A stretch of 64,000 nucleotides of DNA from Symsagittifera roscoffensis (GCF_963678635.1 NC_087066.1:32121301-32185300); one strand, 5' to 3'. Positions 1 to 11,639 are shown, counted from the first letter of the stretch. Numbers and translations: made by a program. The notes: a model not told the origin generated them from the letters alone.

Positions 1-1990
1 CATTGAAATTCATTCAGCATTTAGACAAGTCCATAAAAAACCGTTAAAAACTGATATGTACCGGTTATGTTTCCTCCTATCATGCTGAAATTGCATTGTT
101 TACATGTGGATTCTTCCAGTTCAATTGACTGTAAGCTTTTTTGAGTTCTAAGTTAGTGAACCGAATTTCTCCGTCGTACTTTTCTGAAAGCTGAGCCGCA
201 ACGTTATTTAATAGTTTGGGGATGTTTAGCATCTGATATTTATTTGCGAATATTTGTTTGTATATAAGTTTGAGACCAACGCGAGCTTTATTGGTTTATC
301 TTTCTTGCAGATAATTACTATTGGATTGGTAAATCTACCTTTATCACACGATTCTAGCTGTTTGATATGTCATTCGCGAATCAGTCTATCAAATTTTTTA
401 TTTACCACTGGGAGTAAATGTAACGGTACCCTTCTCTGTTTCAATTGTTTTGGTTTCAAAGGGTAACGAAAATAGGTAACTTTTAGTTGGTTTTTTATTT
501 TACCAACTCTGCTAAATTATTGGTTGAATTTTCTTGAAAATTGTCTGTTTCGTTCTTGCATGATCCGATGGAATTTATAAATGTTTTTTTTTCGGTGTTG
601 TTGTTCTTGAAGCCTAGAAATGGTTTCTGTGCGAATTCAACCCCGATAAGGGGTAGGTTCTCATTCCCTAATGTTTCGTTCATGACCGTCAGTGCTAAAA
701 AAATGGTTTACTCTTTGAAATTCGGTTATGATCAACTAGTGAATACTGATTTTTTTTAAAATTAGCAGTCTGAACGGACTTCCCAGGGATGCGAGGTTTC
801 GTACAAATTTCATAAATTTGTTAATCGGTCCAAAAAATGATCGCAATTTCTTCAAGTTTCGAAGAATTGGAAAAGATTTTTTTGCTAAGGTTTTATTTTC
901 CAAATGTTTTACTTTTTAGGGGTCCAGGTTAAATAACTAAATTTCTCCGTCAGATTTTTCTGAAAGCCTAGATGCAACGATATCTAATAATTTGGGGATG
1001 TTTGGCATCTGATATTTGATTGCGATTATTTGTTAGTTTATAAATTTTGAATCCAACGCTAGCTTTATTGGTTTATCTTTCTCGTAGATAATTACTATTG
1101 GATTAGTAAATCTATCTTTAATCTACTATTTTAGCTTTTTAATATGTCATCCGGAAATCAGTCTATCATGTCCTTTATTCTTTATGATATTGTTTGATCC
1201 GATAGAATTTATGAAAGTTATACTCTCGGTGTTGTTCTTGAAGTCTAGAAAAAGTTTCTGTGCAACTTCAATCCCGATATGAGTTGGTTGTCATCTCTAG
1301 AATTTTTCGGTCATGTCCGTCAGTGCTGAAAAAAAGCTGTTGTTATTGTACGACCATCCGTTGTATCTGATTGGTACGATGATTTGGCCCACGATCTTTA
1401 TCGAGTCGTCTGTGAAGCCACAGTTGAGGTATTTCGTAGCTTGATCGACTGTTTTGATTTTCAAGTATGGGTCGCGCAAATTAAGTTCGTTTAATACGTT
1501 TTTTTAAAAAGTTTACTGGGCTTGCTGAGTCTACCTGGATATCCTGAAAAATTAGTTGCACGAAGTTTTCTTTTCCCAGTCCGATATTCAAAAATTTATT
1601 TAAATCTTTTCCATCATTATGAGATATTTTAGTCACGTTTAATGCCGAATAGTCGTCGTTGTTACGTTGTCTGGTCTCTGACTATGCGTTAATTACATCG
1701 CAGCATTCTTCATGTACTTGGTGATTTACAGGAGGTTGATCCGATGGATGTAAAACTTCGGTATCTACATTTTGGGGATTATTTGCATTATTTACGTTTT
1801 TCTTCTAGATTTACACTTGTTTGTGAAATGACCTTTAAAATTACAAAATGCACAAATCGCGTCCTTCGCCAGACAGACCGCTAGATATCTGTTTGTAAAT
1901 TTCCTCCACATTCTATGCATGAGTTTCCTCTATCTACTGCAAAATAACACTGAAACCTGCTCACTTCGAAGGAGGTCGCTGGCGATAGAC
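1..1990 (-). mobile_element. Decayed Ty3/Gypsy gag-pol fragment
   Basis: Read on the minus strand from about 1880 downwards, the order is gag zinc knuckle, retropepsin, then the start of reverse transcriptase, which is the Ty3/Gypsy order. The knuckle (about 1875-1805) reads CAFCNFKGHFTNKC, a perfect CX2CX4HX4C. The protease zone (about 1620-1290) contains IQVDSASPVNF, where DSA replaces the usual catalytic DSG, and CGFTDDSIKIVGQIIVPI. The RT zone (about 470-130) contains RFTNPIVIICKKD and FTNLELKKAYSQL, matching Gypsy RT motifs 1-2. The frame is broken by many stops and shifts, so it is dead. The element continues beyond the left edge. The family assignment is from motif recognition and is fairly secure; the clade is not. 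Confidence 0.75.
166..1345 (-). repeat. Diverged tandem duplication inside the Gypsy fragment
   Basis: The stretch 166-700 recurs, diverged, at about 937-1320 with an offset near 770 bp. Both copies contain tctgaaagcn, a segment ending in ttggtttatctttct, and tcagtctatca in the same order. Both encode the same protease-to-RT linker (NLPLIGVEFAQKPFLGFKNN in the first, an IGIEVAQKLFLDFKNN version in the second). The duplication happened after insertion or between two nested copies. Confidence 0.7.
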
Positions 1991-2495
1991 AAGGTCATAT
2001 AAGACCAGTTAAATAAGTAGGTTAATGAAATAAAAACAATCACAACAAAAGTAGAACTAACAATTCAATTACGCTAGTCCCTCAACTCCCATAAACTTTT
2101 TCATACAGCGTATGCATTTAGAAAACAGCATGAAAACCCAATGACTAGCTTTTTCTCATAACCAATCAAATAGCAGATTTTTAGTTTCACAGTAATATTT
2201 TTACAAATAATTTTTAAAAATGTATTTCAAGTGCAAAATTGATATTGTTTACATTGAGAGTTCAATGGCTGGCATTTTTTCGGAGGCAAATTGTTCGGAA
2301 TTGAATGACTGGCGTTTTTGGCGTGTGAGGTCAACGCAGCAGAAGAGGATATAAATTTATCGTGTTATGTCCATTCCCCGCTGAATTAGTTAAAAAAAGA
2401 AAAAAATTCAGATCATTTTTACTTGATATGAAGAGATTTCTTTGACATATCGTTTTAGGATTTCCATACATAATTTTAATTTTTTGAAACTAGAA

Positions 2496-2637
2496 TCTCA
2501 TTTTTTCCCGCAAAGTTTTAGCATGATATATCAAATGCTCAAACGTCATTAAATATCGTATTATAGCTATAATACGATATTTAATGAGGTTTGAGCATTG
2601 ATATATCATGCTAAAACTTTGCGGGAAAAAATGAGAT
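2496..2637. repeat. Near-perfect 141-bp palindrome (hairpin MITE)
   Basis: The two arms of about 70 bp are reverse complements around atagctat at 2563-2570. I see only one mismatch and one single-base indel. The outer ends are tctcattttttcccg and cgggaaaaaatgaga. There is essentially no loop. No clear target-site duplication is visible. Such a young palindrome could be a foldback element or an inverted-duplication scar. Confidence 0.85.
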
Positions 2638-2639
2638 GC

Positions 2640-4860
2640 TAAACATTTGAGTTCGTACAACAAATCAGAAAACGACAAATCATTTAAACTGTACAAAAAC
2701 AGCTTAAATAGGTACAAAAATCCCCAAATATTTTCATTTTATCCGGTATTTTATCTAATTTCCGATAGCAGTTAGCACTTTGGTGTTCTACTGCTAACAA
2801 AATTCAACACAGAAGAGAAGTGGGGCTTCGCCTTACTTGAGGTACAACACAAACATATCATGGCGAGCCCACCGACAAAAAAAGGAGACAAAATCTATTA
2901 AATTAGCTAAGTAATTTCCAAAAAAGCTTCTGAATTTCACGAAAGTTTGTCTCACATGAAGTTCATTTTGAACCAAAAATGTTAACACACTTTTGCAAGT
3001 TTTAATTAGTATTGCAGCAAAACTATGAATCCAATAATACTTGAGAAGTCAACTATTGTGCCAAATTTTAATCATCAAACATTTAGGCGTTAAAACAATT
3101 TGAAAGTAAAAAAACTTTAGGTTCATCTCAGAGCACAAACACACATAAGAAAAATATCGCCCTCCAAAGGACACAAATTTGAGTAGTTAAACCGATGCAT
3201 TATCGGCTGAAACATTAGCATAAAAATCCGAATAGATTATATCTTATAATTAAAAATTTCGCCGCTGAAAATTCTTTGTCTCCACAAAAAAATGAAACTT
3301 CACCTTTACGCAAAAATTGTTGAAGTTGGCACTGCAAAAAATTGTAAGAAAACTTATGATCTAGTTATAAAATGACAAAAAACAAGTTTTGGAATAGAAA
3401 ACCATATTTTTTCAAAAAACACTTCAAACCAAGCAAAAATAAGCCACGAAAACTTTTGAAATAATTTATCACAATAGACAATTAAAACTACCCCCTAGTT
3501 TTGCATTGGATATCCACTTGTTGGTGAAAAACATTTAAATTTTAATCTTCACAGATTAAAACATTATCCGATTAGATGAAAACATGATCCAAAATTTATA
3601 CTAAAACCTAAGTTAGGACAGTTACTTTGAGTTAAATTAAGCCGAATAAGAGAATAACAAAAAATCCGAATGACGAAATCTTCGGATAAAAAATATCGTG
3701 CCACGTAGTTTTGCAAATTTTTTCTAAAATAGTGGTTATTTGGTCATTATGTTTAGTTGTTAATGACTACAAAATTTATGCGCGCTTCAGTCGTAAACCA
3801 TTTGAATTTCCATAATCGACTCCAGTTATTATTAAAAGAAGATTCCGTATAATACGTAAAGTTTACTGAAATGACAACCCTAACAGTTTTTGCAAATAAC
3901 AGATAGTCCCAATGATGCTGATGCAAAAAACCAGAACTGACTGATTGATGTTTAAGAACTAGAAATTTTCCGCGGAATTCTATCCGTGATTATATCTTCG
4001 TCCAGAGTACGACCAGCTAGGTGCTGGTACACAGTATCGGTAGTCACCGAGTAGATTGAACAAAAAACTTGTACTTAGATTTTATTTGATATCTGAACCA
4101 CTGATGGAATAATTTATGTGAACGTTTCACGAAAAGCATATCAAGCTCACACTACATCAGAATCAATTGTTTTGAACAAAACCAACAGACAGTTGGAAAG
4201 CTCAAGAAAACAAAAAAAAATGATTAAAAACTTAAGAACATTTTTCAACTTCCCAAGAAAATATGTGTCATCATAAATCTCTTTGAACTTAAAGAAGTAA
4301 TTGACTAATTTTGTTTTCATTAATTTTTTCCTATTATGATCTATTATCTTAAAAATTTTTTAATGAGTAATTCTTTTTGTTTTAATGACATCTCAGAAAT
4401 CGAAGCTCTTTTTTGAAACTAAAAGTCATACACTTTTTTCGCGACTGGTACATTTTTGCAGTTCAATAGTGGAGTTTGCCATCCTTTTAAAAAAGCAAAT
4501 GAACTACAATTAAAACAAAAACTTCAAACCACGCAAACAAACTTGATCGTGAACAAATTTTAAGAATATTTTCCCAAGAAAAAAAAAACAATTTTATAAA
4601 ATCATCACGGCCGTCAGTGTGTCTCTGTGCAAATACTTTTTTTTAAATCAATTTCACTGAAAACATTGAAGGCTTAAACGTGGCTTTTTGAAGGTAAATA
4701 CTATTGATAATACAAACTTGAGCAGAGCATGACGAAATTTTACAGAACCTTTTTTAGCGTTCCGACAGACGTGATAAAAAAAAATAGGGAAATTTGTGAA
4801 AATTTTTGCAATCCAAGAAAGAAACTGACTTTGATTTAAATGGATCTAATTCAGTATATA
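2640..4860. other. Intergenic stretch without recognisable genes
   Basis: This AT-rich stretch has no long ORF, tRNA-like box or transposon motif that I recognise. A slightly GC-richer patch at about 4000-4055 could be a small exon but cannot be supported. Confidence 0.6.
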
Positions 4861-4862
4861 TA

Positions 4863-5031
4863 TTTATTCAATAACTGGTAAACAAGCACAAAAATGAAAC
4901 CTTCCTTCGGAAATTTGGCCGAAATATAAAAAACTCGGCTCAATTTGTGTTTATTTTTCAGCCAAATTTTGCAAACACTCGGCTCAATTTGAGTATGTGT
5001 TTTTGTGCTTGTCTACCAGTAATTGAATAAA
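4863..5031. mobile_element. Small foldback/MITE with 31-bp terminal inverted repeats
   Basis: The left end at 4863-4894 and the right end at 5000-5031 are inverted copies (ttattcaataactggta against taccagtaattgaataa), differing at about two bases over 31 bp. Inside, the phrase actcggctcaatttg occurs twice. No target-site duplication is obvious. Confidence 0.6.
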
Positions 5032-5290
5032 ACCGGAGACACTGAATTCGAACCTCGGTAGGAAAACTATTTCAACACTTTTAAGCTGAATATGCAAAAC
5101 TTTCCCAAAACCTGACGTATTCCTAATCACGGTTGCGCTTGCCAGAGCATAAAAGTAAATTTTATGACAGTCTGTCACTTTTCTTTGGTCACGCAAAGTT
5201 TCGAGTGTATACCTTCAATACTTTTAAAGAAACTGAGTGTTAAAAACTTACGCTCGGTAACATCCTATATTTAAATGAAAAACGCTTCCG

Positions 5291-6487
5291 GCACCGAAGT
5301 TTCAAGGATAAAAATTGATTATAATGGTTTTTTATTGACTAAATGTTGTCTGTATAATCGATTATTATGGCAAATTCAGACAACCTAATGGGTTTTTAAT
5401 CCATTTTAATTGATTGTTTTTTCGAAAAACAAAAACCCATTATAATCGATTATAGTCCATTTTTGTTTTCAATAAAATGGATTATTTTTTAAACATAAAG
5501 TCCATGAAAATTGATTAAATTTTCTAACTTAGGACACTACTTTTTGAAACTTTCTGCAAATTTTGAACGAGCACGTTCATCCAGGGGCGGCCAATATGTA
5601 GTATTTTTGAAGAGGCCAATATGTAGTAATTTTCCAAGAAGTGCGCAAACCGGCATTTTTGACCAGTTTTTTTTTCAATTGTCTGCATCGCTAAAAATTT
5701 GGTCGAAATACGTTCTTAATAGTGTTCTGGGAGTGCTCGGAAAACCAACTTGGCCGATCTGAAAAAATTTCACTAAATTTTCGAAATTTTTTTAAGCCCA
5801 TCCCACGTCCCCATCCCCACATGCCCCCCTAAAGCCCACCCCCCCCCCCCGTCCGCCATATTTCACCCTCCTTCCCCGCATTTAAACGAAATTACCCCCC
5901 TAACCACGCGTTTACCACGCCCCAACTGAACACTATCACCCCCATCGTGACAGGTAACTATGTCTATTTAGTGCAGGTAAACGTTTATCCCCCAACGTTT
6001 ACCCATACTACTTAATTATCAATCCAGGTGCGGATGTTTAGTGTTTAGTGGGGTGTGTTAAACGCGTGGGGAGGGGGTGGTTTGGGTTTAAACGCGTGTT
6101 TGGCGAGTATAACTCAATTAAAATAATAACAAAATGCGTGAATTTTTATAAATTTTCATAAGCGCGATTGAAATTAGGAAAAAGTTGAAATTTAACGGGA
6201 GAACAAAATAACTAACTTAAGTTTAACATTATTATGAAAAAAAACACCGAAAGATTTCAATAAATGGATAAAAATCCATTATAATCGATTAAAATTGATT
6301 ATTTTTCTTTTGATAAAAATTTTTGAAAGTAAGTTGAAATTAATCGATTATATTGGGAATTTATTGCTTAAAAAATTGTATCATATTATCCATTTTTAAT
6401 CGAATTTAATTGATTATTTTTGTTATTTTATAAAGACTGGCAATGAAAATCCAATATGATCGATTATTATCCTTGCAACTTCAGTGC
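5291..6487. mobile_element. 1.2-kb TIR DNA element with TAATCGATTA-rich subterminal repeats
   Basis: The left end starts gcaccgaagtttcaagg. The reverse complement of the right end starts gcactgaagttgcaagg. Similarity continues for about 40 bp through a gataaaaattgattataatgg-like segment. Both ends are then filled with many copies of the palindromic motif aatcgatta (5320-5520 and 6260-6480), resembling arrayed transposase-binding sites. No transposase ORF is visible, so it is non-autonomous. Flanking duplications could not be resolved. Confidence 0.65.
5876..6103. repeat. GC-rich imperfect inverted repeat nested in the TIR element
   Basis: About 60 bp at 5876-5936 (rich in C runs, containing ccacgcgttta) pairs with 6037-6103 (rich in G runs, containing taaacgcgtgggg). 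It is a second, compositionally different foldback inside an AT-rich element. A run of 14 C lies just before it at about 5839-5852. Confidence 0.6.
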
Positions 6488-6765
6488 GTGTTCACATGAT
6501 GTCCTACCAAATTGAACCAGAAATGCAAGTGAAAAATAACAGAACTATTAAAACGATTTTTCAAAAACTAGTTGAACAATATATTTCTTTCTTTTTCGAT
6601 AACTCACATAATTTCTAAGTTTTACCAGAAAAAATTAAAACCGTTAGAAAAAACTCAAAAACACGGGTTCGGTCGAAACACCAGGTAATACTCTAGGCGA
6701 TTTAAAAAGACTATTCATACTGGCAAAGCATACCCTACTAGTCTTAATAATATAACCAATAAAAT

Positions 6766-9413
6766 TTGTTACAAGGTCGTCAAGAAGATATGATAATGAT
6801 CTACCCCGAGGGTCTCTCCGACTTCGTCACAGACGAGGGAGTGGAATTGTCAGACCTACAAGGCTGGAATGCAGTGGGTTCTTCTGATTCTGATGACCCC
6901 AAATGCATAGCCGCTTCTGGATTTTCACAGTGCGGGTTCAAGAGTTGCAAAGTGAGAGTTTTCAAAAAAATGTCTTTTCAAAGCACTTCTAATCAGGGGC
7001 GGATCTAGGATTTTCGAAGGGGGGATTTTAAAAAATTGAATATTTTGTCGACCTTTTTTAGGTTTACCAAATTTATTTTCTGACATCTCCCATATCACTA
7101 TTTCGTATATCGACCAAATCACTATTTCGTATATCGACGCCGCAGGAAATTTTATAAAAAACTGGCCAAAAAAGGCGTTTTTAGGCACTTTTTTAGGCGT
7201 TTTTATGCGTGCCTGTTCTACTCTCAAAAATATTAGTATGTATTGGTGCCAAAGGCGCCTGTAGAAAATTTTTAGGGTCAGTCAGCAAATGCAAATCTGA
7301 AAATAGTACAAAGGCAACCTTTGGGTCAGCAGGGGGTCAAATCCCTGAGGGGGTGGGAGGCGTCCAGCCGCCCCCAGGCCCCCAAATCAGCTACTGCTTC
7401 TAATGCACTTTTTAAAATCCAGTACTCTGATATTTTTCTGATATCCAATACCTATTTTATTCTCCGCTTTTTTATAAATGTAATATTCTCCGCTATTTTT
7501 ATCCAATATTCTCCGCTATTTTTTGTGATATCCAAAAGCTATTTTGTATGAAAACATTTAAAAAAATTGACGTTTATTCGTTACCATGGAAACAACCAAA
7601 CACACAATACGCGGTTGTTTGCTGTTAGATATAACGTACTGATCAACTACGTTTTTCAAAAATTGTTCGAAGAAAATGACGCAATGTTTGTGCGCGGGTG
7701 TTTTTTTTTCTCCCGACAAACTTCGACTTTATAAGTTGCTATTTTGGACGGATATTTTAAATTTCATTCAATAACTTTTGCCCCAAAGTTAAACAGATAT
7801 TTCACCTGTGATCATGTCTCGTTAAGTTTTGGGGGTTTAAAATTTGCCAATTTGGTACAATTACCGCGCGATTTCTTCCATGAGATTAACGCGTAAGCGG
7901 AGAATTATTCCGGGTTAGAAATCGTTATTGATTAAATTAAGGCGTGCATCTTAATAGATTCAATATTTGGCTGTATGTGAAAAATATCACTTTGTATTTT
8001 ACATAACGTCCCCACACGCCTATCCGCAACACGATTTTCGAAACAGTTTTTCAATTTTTTCTTTGAAAATTTCATCAATTTTTTTTAAAAAGCGGGTGAA
8101 TGACAAGGAGACGGGTCTAATCCAGACAATGATTTTAATAGAAAATACGAGAGACAGTAAAGCAAATAAAGCAGAAGCAATTAGAAGAAAACTATTAGTC
8201 AAATTTTTAATCACAATTTGTTACAGCAGTTAGTCTTTTTTCCTACGGCTTGAGGGCGAAGCAAGATGTGAAACAATTATTCGTTTCCCGCTAAAATGTT
8301 TTCCTTTTGTTTGTTTTACTCGTTGTTAAATTCCCTGTCTAGATCAGACCCATCTCCTTGTCATTCACCAAAAGCGAAAACTACTAGACCTTAAAAGACA
8401 GTCGGAACAATAATGGCTTCGCGCTGATTCGAGCGATTTTGTTTTTGTTCTGGGGTACAATTCATTCAAGTTTTAAAGTATTTTCAAAAAAATTTATGCA
8501 CATGTTTTATAGGTTATTGCTACTTTTAGGAGCTCAACATATGCCACTCCTGTGCGTTTGCAAGCTGTAATAACGACACACTTTTTGTCGAAGAAATACT
8601 GGATTGGGCCATCTCTCATTTATGCATCGACCAATCACGAATAGTGGCGACCGGTCTGAGCAATGGTGGCCTCATGACTTACGAACTGATTACGAAACGT
8701 CCGGATCCTTTCCAGGCATTCATTCCTATTTATGGGGTTCCAATGACAGGCTTCTTGAACTTCTCCAACCCGGAGATTTTCGGAAAGCCGTTGCTGCACA
8801 TTCATGGACTGAATGACGAATGGATCCCGTTTAACGGGTCTCTGAGCAATTTCAACGTCTCCTTCGTACCCGCTACAGATGTCGTAGAAGAGTACGCAAG
8901 AGTCCAAGGCTGCAGTTTCAACAGAGAAATGTAAAACAAAATTAGTTACAAATCAATTTCCGAAAAGATTGATATGACTTTCCATCCGCTTTGTTGATTT
9001 TATAAGCTTCACGTTTTCGTTTTTCATGAGTTGGTTTTTATCGTATTTTAAAACGAAGTACTGTGAATATTGCAAATTTTTTGACCAACATGTGAACTTT
9101 TCTCAAATCAAAAACAGGCGATTTGTCTTTCAGATGGTCCACCCCTTTCGACACGATAAACAGCTTCCAGTGCATCGAATATCCGAACTGCCAAACGGGA
9201 GCCAAAGTAGTTTTATGCACTTACTCCGGTGGACACACCTACCCTCCGATGATTGAAGAAACCACATTCTATTTCCTGAATCAGATTTCAGAACAGCCAT
9301 GGCGAAAAGAAACAAAGGATTTCGCTAGTTTTTCGGATACGTTTGCTGCCTCGTATAAAACAGATTTAGCCACAGTTTTGTTCTTTCAGATGCTCTTCAT
9401 ATTCTGCATGTGA
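6766..9413 (+). CDS. PHB-depolymerase/feruloyl-esterase-like alpha/beta hydrolase (split gene, 5' end missing)
   Basis: Three exons can be joined in phase: about 6766-6951 (donor GTGAGA), 8530-8930 (acceptor cttttag, donor GTAAAA) and 9134-9413 (acceptor ctttcag). The first encodes MIMIYPEGLSD and GWNAVGSS, the beta-strand before the active site in this family. The second carries the nucleophile elbow GLSNGG (Ser codon 8659-8661) and HGLNDEW (Asp codon 8815-8817). The third carries SGGHTYP (His codon 9234-9236). The triad is therefore complete. Cysteine pairs (CGFKSCK, CHSCAFASC) fit a secreted enzyme with disulfides. The family hydrolyses ester bonds of polyesters or feruloylated substrates; the substrate here is unknown. 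The N-terminal exon or exons and signal peptide were not found; the first exon has no convincing start, and its 5' boundary near 6766 is uncertain. The C-terminal tail after about 9260 has no recognised domain. Confidence 0.75.
6994..7396. mobile_element. 403-bp non-autonomous hAT element with 8-bp TSD
   Basis: The sequence starts caggggcggatctagg, a typical hAT MITE end, and finishes ctactg. It is flanked by identical 8-bp direct repeats CTTCTAAT at 6986-6993 and 7397-7404. An 8-bp duplication with CAG...CTG ends is the hAT hallmark. It lies in the first intron of the esterase gene, just 42 bp after the donor. Confidence 0.85.
8095..8369. mobile_element. 275-bp MITE with 33-bp TIRs and 7-bp TSD
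   Basis: The left terminus ggtgaatgacaaggagac and the right terminus catctccttgtcattcacc are inverted copies over about 33 bp. The element is flanked by AAAAGCG at 8088-8094 and 8370-8376. I cannot assign a superfamily: a 7-bp duplication with a GGTG start is not one I recognise. It lies in the same intron as the hAT element. Confidence 0.85.
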
Positions 9414-9479
9414 TTTCATTGCCTGCTATGTTGCATTCGCAAATGAACATTTATTCATATTGCTTATGCGTTCTTGATC

Positions 9480-9600
9480 CAATTTAGAAAAAACTGATGG
9501 AAAATGGAAAACTGATGGAAAATGGTGCGAGTGCAAACATTTAATAGTGCAAAAATCCCATAGTGCAAACATCCGAACTTACACAATAGTTGCGTAATAA
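9480..9600. repeat. Short local tandem repeats
   Basis: The phrase aaactgatggaaaatgg occurs twice. It is followed by three spaced copies of an agtgcaaacat-like phrase. No function is suggested. Confidence 0.6.
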
Positions 9601-9785
9601 TAAGACGTCATAATCTCAAAAATATGAAAAAAGCTCAGTGGACGTTTTAATAAAAATAATAATTTGCTTTTATGCGTTTCGCAGAGGATCTATGCAAGAC
9701 CTTGCAGCCTCTCTAAGCATATTCCGTTTCTATATATTTCTCCACACTCCAGACAGTTAATTTGTTGAGCGGTGCTCTTTTTTAG

Positions 9786-9915
9786 CCACTCAATGTCGTT
9801 TTTTTTGCGCCTAAAATTTTCACGTGGTACCACTATTGCCGCCGAAATCGGTCAAGCTGTGCTAGAGCTGAAGGTAGAGGTCAAGTGAGAGCTCGTCCTC
9901 ACGCACTATCGTTAG
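9786..9915 (-). mobile_element. 5'-truncated SINE-like copy (inverted relative to 11.7 kb copy)
   Basis: The reverse complement matches the body of the repeat at 11.7 kb, including ttcacgtggtaccactatt and caagtgagagctcgtcctca, with scattered differences. The tRNA-like head is missing. No coding capacity. Confidence 0.7.
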
Positions 9916-9935
9916 TAGTCACACAATTTCCGTTG

Positions 9936-11100
9936 GAAAAAACCATTGCGTTTCGCTTCAAAAAGCCTTTTAATACAACCTTGAGAAAACTTTCTATCTA
10001 CTCTCGTAGCGGAGAAACGCCATTAAAATTTAAAACGCCGTCTTCAATCTGGCGTTCTTATGATAAATTGGCTATTTCAGATGAATTTGCCGCAGTTCAT
10101 AATTTGTTTTTGGTCAAAAAACAGAACAGTGAAAATTAGATTCTTGCTCTTTTTTGAACATTTTCGGATCTTAGGACAATTCAAGCTGCTTTTCGGATGT
10201 TTGATCTATTGGATGTTTGCATGGCATCCACGAAATATTTGTGCTCCGGTGTTTTTTTTCAAACTAATTTTGACTCTTCAACTGTCTGAAGCTATTAATA
10301 TCTGGAAAAATTTACAGATAATTCTCTTTCGTTTTTTTCGCGAAGTTGAAGGTTTAAAAATAGCTGTATTGGACCATTTATTTTGATTACAAAATTCGTC
10401 CCATGTGGAAAATTTTCTTATGCTCACGCGCACGCAATTTTTAGATTTGGTAGTTTGTCTATTGGTTTTTTTAATGGGAAAGTATAGCATAATGGACGAT
10501 AGATCACACTCTTCATCAACCAATTAGAATTGGCACAAAAATGGAGGTTCTCTTCTCAAGGGTTCCTAATTAATAATACAACACAGGCCAGGCGGATTTT
10601 CGCACCTTTTGCGATACAAAATTATGTGGAAGAAATAAAACTTGGAAAATTGCATTACGAGGCCAAACTGTGCACTGAATAAGCGCACAATATAGAGTTT
10701 GTACGTCTCTGGAACCCAGAGACAAGTCTTTGAACATGTTCAAATTTTGTCGGAGCGATCAGAGAAAACGAAAGAACAAAGGAAGGCCAAAGAAAACGTC
10801 CTTGATGGAGAGAATCCGCTACATTTTACAAAATACAGTTTGTGCTCGTAATCTTACGGTAATAAAGTGCTGCAAATTTCATATTTTCAAAATTTTTGAT
10901 CTCGTTCAAAAGAGGACGTAATATAGCCATTTTCTAACCTTCATGACTCATGAAAACACACTTAACTCAAACCATTTGCAAAACCTTTGCAAAGGAGGAT
11001 AATTTGAGCCTTTTCCACGCAGTAGTACTGGTATAAATATTTTTTCCTAACTATTGCACTCAGAAAAACTGATACTTTCAAAAACTTTAAGAAAAGGCAC
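9936..11100. other. Intergenic stretch
   Basis: Only short ORFs without recognisable domains are present. A short hairpin gtctctggaacccagagac lies at about 10706-10724. Nothing else can be supported. Confidence 0.5.
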
Positions 11101-11120
11101 TATTTATTGCTTGCTTTCGA

Positions 11121-11190
11121 ACTAAGTCATTTGCTCTCTTTAATTTGTTTTGTCTATTCCAATTTTTCAATTCTACGACAACTTGCAAAA
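11121..11190 (+). repeat. Dispersed repeat, copy 1 of 3
   Basis: A 60-70-bp segment of the form atttgctctttttaatt...tgtctattccaattttt also occurs at 11889-11955 and 14436-14503. The three copies are about 70-80 percent alike by eye. They lie beside SINE-like elements and may belong to one larger family. Confidence 0.55.
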
Positions 11191-11639
11191 AATTGTGAAC
11201 AGGCAAAACTAATTACAAAGAGCAAATGACCTATTGCAGAGAATTTTGCATGCTATAGCTGATTTTTCAGACAGAAAGGATGACTCAAGGTCACCTAAAA
11301 AACCGAATTTGCATGCAAAAATTGCTCAAAACTGGCAAATTGGTCTTTTTACGTACTTCAAGTCTGTTCCAACTTTTGCTACTATAAGTTTTTGGCCAAA
11401 GAACTGCACGTGTTTGACTAACAAAGTAAATAAAAGCGTCGAGCAATTCGGCTCAGGGTAATGTCAGCGTCATTTTGGGTCATGTTCCTCGATTTCTTAC
11501 ATCGTTTTGCTGTTTAAAAAATTTCAGAAAAAGAGATATTTTTAGTTCACTTCAAAACTTTTTCAAGGAAAAATAGTTGAAAAAGCAGATATCAAAAGCT
11601 GGCGTTGTTAAAGGGGATGGAGGTGCTTTTTGTAATTTT

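Noticed and set aside
4000-4060. Short GC-richer patch with splice-like borders
   Set aside because: Only about 35 nt would be exonic and no frame gives a recognised motif.
5800-6100. CpG-island-like promoter in the C-rich segment
   Set aside because: The C and G runs are arms of an inverted repeat inside a mobile element, and no gene starts there.
6610-6685. Possible N-terminal micro-exon of the esterase (KHGFGRNT before a GTAATA donor)
   Set aside because: HGFG fits the family, but the acceptor is weak and too few residues would separate it from the next exon. Not enough support.
7209-7551. Overlapping plus-strand ORFs of 64 and 76 codons
   Set aside because: They lie within or across the end of the 403-bp hAT MITE in an intron and have no domain.
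6766-9413. Bacterial contamination or a recent bacterial transfer for the esterase
   Set aside because: The gene has phase-compatible GT-AG introns containing host-type MITEs, so it is a resident eukaryotic gene.
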